Shown here: positions 1-4,948 of the stretch, in pieces | Position numbering within the stretch: position 1 is the first letter of the stretch | How the letters are laid out: the number at the start of each line of letters is the position of its first letter | DNA from: a bacterium | GTDB taxonomy: Bacteria > Planctomycetota > Planctomycetia > Pirellulales > Pirellulaceae | Reading direction: 5' to 3' | Assembly: GCA_030432015.1 (NCBI GenBank) | Contig: JAUIHJ010000499.1 | Span: 1-6,362, forward strand | DNA length: 6,362 bases | Notes under the pieces: generated by a model | Seen by the model: the letters and a program-made list of their open reading frames with translations, nothing else | What the model was told of the DNA's origin: nothing | The model's database searches: none | Translations under genes and position numbers: made by a program

Positions 1-1039
1 CGGAATACTCCTGGTCGTTGCCCGGCAGTTGGACCATACCCCAGGCCAGGTAATTACTGCGGTTGCCGCTGCGGTCCTGCGGTGCATCTTCTGGAATGAC
101 GGCCGTCGACCATCGTTTGAAATTTACGCCATCTCGGCTGGCCATAAAGACCGGTTCGACGCGCTGCCCTTCCTTCGGCAGATATCGCGTAGGGAAGCCA
201 ATCAGCAGATGCGGGGCGCGGTCGTATCGCTGGACCGCATTGGTATAGAGATGTTCATCAGGCGTGCTGCCATAGTCGAGCAACCGTGGTTTCGTCCAGT
301 TCACGAAGTCTTCAGACGTGCTCACCATGATCGACCGGATACCCTTGACGAACGTTCGGTGGTATTCGCGATACAGACCGGACTCTGCGTCCCAAAAAGC
401 CAGGTTCTGGGAATCGAAATAGCCGTCGGTGATCACCGGTTCGTTCTTGATTAACGACCATCGCAGCCCATCGGGCGACTGAAAGATATACAGTCCCTTC
501 TTGCCATCCGGACGACCACGGCTGATCGCTTTGTAACGCGCATCCGGCGAGCAAGCCGGATTGTCATCCTTGCACACCGCCATGCAGTGCGTGCCAATGC
601 CCCTCCACACGATATTGTTCTGTTTGGAGCCCTCGTATTCGATTAAGCCCAACTCCGGCTTGGTCCAATGCACGCCATCCTTACTTTCCGCATAGCACGT
701 CACTTCCGGGTGGGCCGGCTTCTTCGTTTCGGTGTTGTAATGCGACCCGCGATAATACATGCGATAGAGGCCCGCCTCGCGGTCGTGCAGCACGGTGTAG
801 TACGCCGAGGTATTTCCCTCCCACGGCTTGTCCGTCGTCAACACCACTTCGCACGGCTGCGGCCGCTGAACTTTCAGTTCAAGGTCCCCCGCTGTCTGAT
901 CGATCAATGCGTCGTCGACAAACAGTTCCCGCCTGCCACCGATATCCGTCGGTTCCGCCGCCGGGACCGTGTCAGAGTTTAGCGCGTATTGCAGGATCGC
1001 CGTCGCGAGCACAACAGAGCAAAAGCGAATCGATCTCAT
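1..1039 (-). CDS. Exported GH32/GH43-like five-bladed beta-propeller protein (partial, C-terminus outside window)
   Basis: Reading the minus strand from ATG at 1039 gives 346 codons without a stop, running off the left edge. Residues 1-28 look like a Sec signal peptide: basic MRSIR start, hydrophobic stretch, likely cleavage at VPAA before EPTD. The mature start contains RELFVDDALID, which I associate with planctomycete and verrucomicrobial proteins annotated as GH32-like glycosyl hydrolases. An S-x-D-G-x-x-W-like element recurs as SKDGVHW (119-125), SPDGLRW (188-194), SEDFVNW (242-248) and SRDGVNF (301-307), spaced 54-69 residues, as expected for successive propeller blades. A ribosome-binding site AAGGAG lies 8 bases upstream. 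It is transcribed divergently from the cytochrome gene. The substrate is unknown, catalytic residues cannot be assigned, and a non-catalytic sugar-binding role is possible. The reading frame and export are solid; the enzymatic label is inference. Confidence 0.85.
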   Translation of the reverse strand, partial: MRSIRFCSVVLATAILQYALNSDTVPAAEPTDIGGRRELFVDDALIDQTAGDLELKVQRPQPCEVVLTTDKPWEGNTSAYYTVLHDREAGLYRMYYRGSHYNTETKKPAHPEVTCYAESKDGVHWTKPELGLIEYEGSKQNNIVWRGIGTHCMAVCKDDNPACSPDARYKAISRGRPDGKKGLYIFQSPDGLRWSLIKNEPVITDGYFDSQNLAFWDAESGLYREYHRTFVKGIRSIMVSTSEDFVNWTKPRLLDYGSTPDEHLYTNAVQRYDRAPHLLIGFPTRYLPKEGQRVEPVFMASRDGVNFKRWSTAVIPEDAPQDRSGNRSNYLAWGMVQLPGNDQEYS

Positions 1040-1047
1040 GGAGTCGT

Positions 1048-1053
1048 CTCCTT
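1048..1053 (-). promoter_or_regulatory. Ribosome-binding site of the propeller protein
   Basis: The minus strand reads AAGGAG, 8 bases before the ATG at 1039. It fixes this ATG as the start and agrees with the signal peptide that begins there. Confidence 0.75.
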
Positions 1054-1089
1054 GCGGTGGGGAGTTAGCGATGTGTGGCGTCGATGACG

Positions 1090-1118
1090 AGTAGAACTCA
1101 CTTTGACAGGCGAAGCAA
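1090..1118 (-). promoter_or_regulatory. Possible promoter for the minus-strand propeller gene
   Basis: On the minus strand TTGCTT (1118-1113) and TCTACT (1095-1090) are separated by 17 bases, each a partial match to sigma-70 boxes. They lie about 50 bases upstream of the start codon in the divergent intergenic region. The match is weak and planctomycete promoters are poorly characterised, so this is only a candidate. Confidence 0.2.
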
Positions 1119-1159
1119 GTCTACGGGGACGACCGGCGGTTTTCCTGCTGCACCACGCG

Positions 1160-1188
1160 TTGGCTCCACGTCTGGTACCCATTACACT
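1160..1188 (+). promoter_or_regulatory. Candidate sigma-70-like promoter for the cytochrome operon
   Basis: TTGGCT (1160-1165) and TACACT (1183-1188) are separated by exactly 17 bases, each matching 4 of 6 consensus positions. Transcription would begin near 1195, leaving a leader of about 29 bases that carries the AGGAGG ribosome-binding site. The position between divergent genes is right for a promoter; there is no experimental support. Confidence 0.35.
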
Positions 1189-1208
1189 TTGAGTCAGCAC
1201 TTACACCC

Positions 1209-1214
1209 AGGAGG
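1209..1214 (+). promoter_or_regulatory. Ribosome-binding site of the cytochrome gene
   Basis: AGGAGG lies 9 bases before ATG 1224. It decides for this start over the in-frame ATG at 1266, which has no comparable site. The result is a signal peptide with an unusually long, Lys/Thr-rich N-terminal region. Confidence 0.75.
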
Positions 1215-1223
1215 AATACCACG

Positions 1224-1742
1224 ATGACGATCAAGACCACGTCCAAAATCACCCTCAAGAAAACAATGGCCACGAAAACTCGCTGCGGAATCTTTGTGAT
1301 TCTGGTTGCGATTGGCGGGACGATGTTAGCATTTTCTGCGCCCGCAGAATCTGGTGCCGAGGATGCCGCAACCAAAGCGACGCCGGTCGCCGTTGAAGAC
1401 GACATGCATGAATTCATGGAGTACATGTTCGAGCCGCCCTACAAACGCCTGAAGGCAGGTTTGGCAAAGGCGCCGGAAGATCGGTCCGCCTGGAAAGGGA
1501 TCAAGTCGGATTCATTGATCCTGGCCGAAGCAGCAAATTTGCTGCTCCACCGGCATCCCACCGACGACGCCACCGCGTGGTCCAAGCACGCCATGGCAGT
1601 GCGCAAGCAGGGGGGAGAACTCTATCAGGCGGCCAAGAAGCGTGACTTTGAACTCTCGCAAAACCAGTTCGCCGCGCTGCTCAAGAACTGCAACCAGTGC
1701 CACGACCAATTCGCCGGTGGCGAACATCAGTTGGCTCCCTGA
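1224..1742 (+). CDS. Exported class II (c'-like) cytochrome c
   Basis: This 172-residue protein has a single heme-attachment motif, CNQCH, at residues 156-160, very near the C-terminus. That placement is typical of class II cytochromes c (cytochrome c'/c-556, four-helix bundle) rather than class I, where the motif is N-terminal. Residues 1-41 form a signal sequence: a long Lys/Thr-rich n-region, hydrophobic core around 23-37, and an APA cleavage site at 39-41. The mature length of about 130 residues fits the family. The first helix, around residues 58-80, contains Met61, Met65 and Met68; one of these could be the distal heme ligand as in c-556, but this is inference. Probable role: periplasmic electron transfer or gas/redox sensing; the partner is unknown. 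It is the first gene of a co-directional run with the sulfatase, 128 bases apart. Confidence 0.88.
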   Translation: MTIKTTSKITLKKTMATKTRCGIFVILVAIGGTMLAFSAPAESGAEDAATKATPVAVEDDMHEFMEYMFEPPYKRLKAGLAKAPEDRSAWKGIKSDSLILAEAANLLLHRHPTDDATAWSKHAMAVRKQGGELYQAAKKRDFELSQNQFAALLKNCNQCHDQFAGGEHQLAP

Positions 1743-1765
1743 GTCGACAGCGCCGGGTTGTTTTG

Positions 1766-1795
1766 GAGACCATTGTTCTTCGCGGGGGTGGTCTC
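1766..1795 (+). repeat. Short inverted repeat between cytochrome and sulfatase genes
   Basis: GAGACCA (1766-1772) and TGGTCTC (1789-1795) are perfect reverse complements separated by 16 bases. The 7-bp stem could form in the transcript just after the cytochrome stop. There is no U-run after it, so a classical intrinsic terminator is unlikely. It could be an RNA-processing or attenuation element, or chance. Confidence 0.3.
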
Positions 1796-1858
1796 ATGCC
1801 GGTTTGCCTGGCGGGAGCCGGCGATTGCGTGGTGAACCGAGCGAAGATCGGAGTCACG

Positions 1859-1865
1859 AAGGAGG
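1859..1865 (+). promoter_or_regulatory. Ribosome-binding site deciding the sulfatase GTG start
   Basis: AAGGAGG is 5 bases before GTG 1871. The next in-frame ATG, at 1889, is 23 bases from it and has no site of its own. The longer reading from ATG 1697 overlaps the cytochrome gene and would bury the signal peptide, so GTG 1871 is the best start. Confidence 0.7.
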
Positions 1866-1870
1866 CTGCC

Positions 1871-3250
1871 GTGCCGCCAAGTTTGAAAATGAGGTTTGCT
1901 GCCATCATCGTGTGCGGCGTTGCGGCGTGCACGATCACACCGACAGCCCGCTCGGCGAACCCGGTATCGCGACCAAATATTCTGCTGATTACGGCAGACA
2001 ATTTGGGATACGGCGACCTGCCTTGCTTTGACCCCCAGTCTCCCGTGTTGGCACCAAACCTCGATCAGTTGGCGCGGCAAGGGGCGCGGTTGACGCAGTT
2101 CTACACGGCCTCGCCAACTTGCACCGTGTCCCGAGCCTGTTTGCTGACGGGCCGGATTCCGCAACGGCACGGGCTCACCGACCAACTGCCTGGAATTGCA
2201 GGCAACTACGGTCGTGGTCTCGACCCTGCCGAAGTGCTGATCCCCCAGGTCCTCAAAACGGCTGGCTACGCCACCGGGTGTTTTGGGAAATGGAACATCG
2301 GGTTCGCACCCGGTTCGCGTCCAACCGAACGCGGCTTCGACGAATTTTTTGGTCACGCTTCCGGCAACATTGACTACTACACGCATAATTACAACCAGAA
2401 GCACGATCTATACCGCGGCACCGACGAAGCGCATGTCGATGGCTATTCAACCGACCTGTTCGCGGATGCGACAATCGACTTTATTCGACGACAAGCGGCG
2501 GCATCTCATCCCTGGTTTGCCTATCTGCCGTTCAATGCGCCCCATTTCCCGAATGCCAGAAACAAAGCGCCCGGCGAGCCCAACGTCTGGCAAGCGCCGG
2601 CCGCCGCGCTGGCCGAGTATGGCGCAGATCCAAACGCAACGGATGAGAAGCTGCGCTATCGCGCCGTCATCACCGCCATGGATACGGCCCTCGGCCGCGT
2701 TTTGGATACACTTGACGAACTGGAAATCTCTGCTCAAACCTTCGTCTTTTTCTACTCGGATAATGGCGCCTTCATGCTCGAGGACCGTGGCTTGGAGGTG
2801 GCTTCCAACGCACCGCTTCGAAGCGGCGGCGTGACATGTTGGGAGGGCGGCCTCCGCGTCGCGGCGATGGTCCGGTGGCCGGGTAAGATCGCGGCGGGGC
2901 GATCGATTGACGAGCCCCTCTGGTCGCCCGATCTATTCGTCGCCTGTGCGAAGATCGCCGGCGCCCCGTTGCCGCTCGACCGGAAAATCGACGGGCGTGA
3001 TCCGCTGCCGGTCTTGACGAGCGACAGCGAAAAGTCGCCTCACCGTTCGCTGTACTTTGTTTATCGCCAGCACGCGGCCCTGCGGATGGGCAGCCACAAA
3101 ATTGTGCGGACTCGGCCCGTGAACGACTGGATGCTGTTCAATGTGGACAACGACCCGGGAGAGACCTTTGATCTGGCGTCGACGAAGCCGGATCGATTGC
3201 AACAGTTGCGTGCCGAGTATACCCGTTGGGAACGTGAATTCGGTGAATAG
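1871..3250 (+). CDS. Secreted type I sulfatase (arylsulfatase family), divergent active site
   Basis: From GTG 1871 this is a 459-residue alkaline-phosphatase-superfamily sulfatase. Residues 1-27 are a signal peptide (MPPSLKMRF, hydrophobic core, cleavage near ARSA). Family landmarks in order: PNILLITADNLGYGD (Asp43/Asn44, metal site); CTVSRACLLTGR with Cys84 as the candidate formylglycine; GKWNIG (Lys140); NAPHFP (His225); SDNG (Asp297/Asn298, metal ligands); LRSGGVTCWEGG (316-327); and a C-terminal LFNVDNDPGETFDLA. It should hydrolyse sulfate esters of polysaccharides in the periplasm or outside the cell. Oddities: Asn44 replaces the usual second Asp, Val86 the signature Pro, Asn142 the His of GKWHLG, and Gly320 the usual catalytic Lys. 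From memory some planctomycete homologues share part of this pattern, so it may be a subfamily with an altered active site rather than a dead enzyme. The substrate cannot be assigned. It is followed by an overlapping peroxiredoxin-like gene. Confidence 0.92.
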   Translation: MPPSLKMRFAAIIVCGVAACTITPTARSANPVSRPNILLITADNLGYGDLPCFDPQSPVLAPNLDQLARQGARLTQFYTASPTCTVSRACLLTGRIPQRHGLTDQLPGIAGNYGRGLDPAEVLIPQVLKTAGYATGCFGKWNIGFAPGSRPTERGFDEFFGHASGNIDYYTHNYNQKHDLYRGTDEAHVDGYSTDLFADATIDFIRRQAAASHPWFAYLPFNAPHFPNARNKAPGEPNVWQAPAAALAEYGADPNATDEKLRYRAVITAMDTALGRVLDTLDELEISAQTFVFFYSDNGAFMLEDRGLEVASNAPLRSGGVTCWEGGLRVAAMVRWPGKIAAGRSIDEPLWSPDLFVACAKIAGAPLPLDRKIDGRDPLPVLTSDSEKSPHRSLYFVYRQHAALRMGSHKIVRTRPVNDWMLFNVDNDPGETFDLASTKPDRLQQLRAEYTRWEREFGE

Positions 3251-3782
3251 CGATCTAGACAAACTTGTGTTGCGGACTGTCGACGATGAGCCTGCTCCGC
3301 TGTCGGGCTTGTGGGGCCAACCGTTGCTATTGGTGTTTTTACGACATCTGGCCTGACTGCCGTGCCAGGAGCATCTGGTCCAGGTGCAGAAATCGCTTCC
3401 CGAATTCGAGCGGCTGGGGGCGCTGGTCGTGGCGATCACGTTCGTCCAGCCAACCCGGTTGAAATCGTATCTCGACCGCCGCGGCTGGACGATGCGATTC
3501 CTGGCGGATCCCGAACGTGCCGCTTATCGAGCGTTCGGTTTGGAGCGCGCGGGGTGGCTGCAAATGCTCGGGCCACGGGCGCTTTGTGTCTACATGAAGC
3601 TCATTCTGCGGGGCAAGATGCCCCGGCTTCCACAGGAGGATGTCCACCAGTTGGGCGGCGATTTCATCTTCGACCCGGCCGGTCATCTGGTGTACGAGTA
3701 CCGCAGCGCGGATCCCACGGATCGCCCCAGCCAGGCCGAGCTGTTGGATGTGCTGGCCGGCCTGTCCACGATCGAGCCTTGA
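3243..3782 (+). CDS. Peroxiredoxin-like (AhpC/TSA-related) selenoprotein with in-frame TGA decoded as selenocysteine
   Basis: One reading frame continues across 3243-3782 except for TGA at 3354-3356. The sequence around it is LVFLRHLA-U-LPCQEHLVQ; members of the AhpC/TSA antioxidant family (PRXL2-like) have FLRH..CxxC.EH here, so the TGA replaces the first, attacking Cys. The downstream part (DPERAAYRAFGLER, LRGKMPRLPQEDVHQLGG, FIFDPAGHLVYEYRS) matches the rest of this thioredoxin-fold family, with no sign of decay. With Sec38 and Cys41 the protein is 179 residues, a normal length. GTG 3243 is chosen because it gives the expected N-terminus and overlaps the sulfatase stop by 8 bases, suggesting translational coupling; GTG 3234 or 3267 are alternatives. 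No signal peptide, so probably cytoplasmic. Likely role: selenol-based peroxide or disulfide reduction. The main alternative is a nonsense mutation; conservation on both sides and the exact Cys position argue against it. Confidence 0.8.
3354..3356 (+). other. Putative selenocysteine codon (TGA)
   Basis: In-frame TGA at codon 38 of the peroxiredoxin-like gene, at the first position of a U-x-x-C redox motif (U-L-P-C). The reading frame is open and family-like on both sides. Decoding would need SelB, tRNA-Sec (selC), SelA and SelD, none of which lie in this window. Confidence 0.75.
3371..3387 (+). promoter_or_regulatory. Candidate bacterial SECIS hairpin
   Basis: GCATCT (3371-3376) pairs with AGGTGC (3382-3387), six pairs with one U-G wobble, closing a GGTCC loop (3377-3381). 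The loop begins 20 bases after the TGA. In bacteria the SECIS element lies inside the coding region just 3' of the UGA, and the E. coli fdhF element has an apical GGU-containing loop recognised by SelB; this loop also begins GGU. A competing hairpin, GCCAG (3364-3368) with CTGGT (3375-3379) around loop GAGCAT, starts its loop only 12 bases after the TGA and excludes the first. Folding was judged by eye. Confidence 0.5.
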
Positions 3783-4010
3783 CGCTTGAAAGTGCTGCTT
3801 GGGTCCATGTTCAATCCGGGCTCGGATTGGTAACTTAGAGGGAAAGCACGTCGGGAAATCCGGGTGGATGGGCGACATCCTGGCCATGACCCCCGTCACA
3901 TTGGACGATGCGTCGGGCTTTCTACTGCACGATGTTGGCTCCGCGCGAACCCGGCCGGGTTCGCGTGAAACGCATCTGACGCCGCTTGTTGACACGAATC
4001 AGGGAGTACG
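3783..4010. other. Intergenic region between the selenoprotein and SDR genes
   Basis: This 228-base stretch holds no convincing gene. It carries a perfect palindrome at 3944-3965 and a ribosome-binding site AGGGAG at 4001-4006, 4 bases before ATG 4011. It probably contains the promoter of the SDR-kinase pair, but no well-spaced -35/-10 pair was found. Confidence 0.5.
3944..3965. repeat. Perfect 22-bp palindrome, candidate operator or hairpin
   Basis: CGCGAACCCGG is followed directly by its exact reverse complement CCGGGTTCGCG. As DNA it is an ideal dimeric-repressor site 45 bases upstream of the SDR start. As RNA it forms a 9-bp stem with a GGCC tetraloop. It is followed by TGAAACG with no T-run, so a rho-independent terminator is unlikely. 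A LacI- or GntR-type regulator of uronate catabolism would be a natural binder, but this is inference. Confidence 0.5.
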
Positions 4011-4823
4011 ATGAATAACGATCTTTTTAGCCTTGGGAATCAAACCGCCGTGGTGATTGGTGGAACCGGTGTACTCGGTGGAGCCATGGCCGACGCGTTG
4101 GCAGGGCAGGGTGCCCGCGTGGCGATTGTGGGCCGGAGTGCCGAGCGAGGAAATCAGCGGGTTGACGCCATAAAATCCGCTGGAGGCCAGGCGATTTTTC
4201 AATCCGCTGATGCGATGGATCGTGATTCGTTAGTGGCGGCGCGGGAGGCAATCGCTGCCGAGTTTGGACCGGCGAGTATTCTGGTCAATGCCGCAGGTGG
4301 CAATCGACCTGACGCCACACTGCCTCCAGGTGCGGACTTTTGCCAACTTCCGACCGAAGCTTGGCAGAATGTATTTGACCTGAATCTGGTGGGCGGCGTG
4401 CTGTTGCCTGCCCAGGTCTTCGGCGAGACGATGCTGGCGGAATCTCAAGGCAGTATCATCAACATCGCCTCGATGGCCGGAATGATCCCGCTTTCTCGTG
4501 TCGTTGCCTATTCGGCGGCGAAGGCGGCGGTGATTAACCTGACGCAGTTCCTGGCCCGGGAATGGGCGACACGCGGGGTTCGCGTCAACGCCATCAGCCC
4601 CGGCTTCTTCCCGGCCGACCAGAATCGGGCCTTGTTGTTCAACGAGGACGGCAGTTACACCGAACGTGGCGGACAGATCATCGGTCACACGCCGATGGCC
4701 CGTTTTGGAAAGCCCGCCGAATTGGCCGGCGCTGTCGTCTGGTTGGCGGCCCACAACGCTTCGTCGTTCGTAACGGGACAGAATATCGTCGTGGACGGCG
4801 GCTTCGCTTCGGTGACCATCTAA
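4011..4823 (+). CDS. SDR-family oxidoreductase, probable D-mannonate oxidoreductase / fructuronate reductase (YjmF type)
   Basis: This 270-residue classical short-chain dehydrogenase has the nucleotide-binding GGTGVLGG (17-24) and NAAGG (93-97). The catalytic set is Asn125, Ser154 (NIASMAG), Tyr167 and Lys171 (YSAAK), and it ends in a VDGGF-type C-terminus. The pattern NAAGGNRPDAT, FDLNLVG, PAQVF, SPGFFPADQNRALL and HTPMARFGKPAEL closely recalls Bacillus YjmF, the SDR-class fructuronate reductase (D-fructuronate + NAD(P)H to D-mannonate). No signal peptide; cytoplasmic. The start ATG has AGGGAG 4 bases upstream. The kinase gene follows after 125 bases, and the pair fits uronate catabolism toward KDPG. 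The family and catalytic residues are clear; the exact substrate is inferred from resemblance and the neighbour, and another sugar-acid or polyol dehydrogenase activity is possible. Confidence 0.9.
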   Translation: MNNDLFSLGNQTAVVIGGTGVLGGAMADALAGQGARVAIVGRSAERGNQRVDAIKSAGGQAIFQSADAMDRDSLVAAREAIAAEFGPASILVNAAGGNRPDATLPPGADFCQLPTEAWQNVFDLNLVGGVLLPAQVFGETMLAESQGSIINIASMAGMIPLSRVVAYSAAKAAVINLTQFLAREWATRGVRVNAISPGFFPADQNRALLFNEDGSYTERGGQIIGHTPMARFGKPAELAGAVVWLAAHNASSFVTGQNIVVDGGFASVTI

Positions 4824-4936
4824 GTGAATCATACCGGGCGGTCATGCAGATCGTTCTGGCAAAAGAACAAGACAATAATTCGCGTGCAGCGTGGAGTGCC
4901 ACCGGTCTCTGCGATTCGCATGATCAACATTTGACT

Positions 4937-4941
4937 GGGAG
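4937..4941 (+). promoter_or_regulatory. Ribosome-binding site deciding the kinase start
   Basis: GGGAG lies 7 bases before ATG 4949. The earlier in-frame ATG at 4844 has only a poor GGGCGG nearby and would add 35 residues without family-like features, so 4949 is preferred. Confidence 0.6.
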
Positions 4942-4948
4942 TTTTGAT

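Noticed and set aside
1103..1108. TTGACA as the -35 box of the cytochrome promoter
   Set aside because: No acceptable -10 box is found 16-18 bases downstream; the pair at 1160/1183 is better spaced.
1766..1795. Rho-independent terminator after the cytochrome gene
   Set aside because: The stem is only 7 bp with a 16-base loop, and no T-run follows.
1697..1870. Sulfatase start at ATG 1697
   Set aside because: It overlaps the cytochrome gene, has no ribosome-binding site, and would place 58 extra Arg-rich residues before an obvious signal peptide.
3354..3356. TGA as a simple nonsense mutation (pseudogene)
   Set aside because: It is the only lesion, it falls exactly at the catalytic Cys position, both flanks are well preserved, and a SECIS-like hairpin follows. 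Not fully excluded without resequencing and a selB/selC search.
3384..3782. Stand-alone 132-residue peroxiredoxin-like protein starting at GTG 3384
   Set aside because: It lacks the conserved N-terminal strand and the CxxC motif of its family, which are present in frame just upstream across the TGA.
3989..3994. TTGACA as a -35 box
   Set aside because: It lies only 16 bases before the SDR start codon and overlaps the region of its ribosome-binding site, leaving no room for a -10 box and leader.
3339..3995. Long minus-strand open frame opposite the selenoprotein gene
   Set aside because: Its translation is Arg/Gln/His-rich with no recognisable motif, and it is the antisense shadow of a well-supported gene. 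The same applies to minus-strand frames at 1727-2404, 4230-4832 and 4829-5395.
3799..4014. Possible 71-codon gene ending in an ATGA overlap with the SDR start
   Set aside because: It needs a TTG start without a ribosome-binding site, resembles no family I know, and runs through the palindrome.
4562..4948. N-terminal extension of the kinase into the SDR gene
   Set aside because: The extra sequence is an out-of-frame shadow of the SDR gene; the family-like protein begins at ATG 4949.
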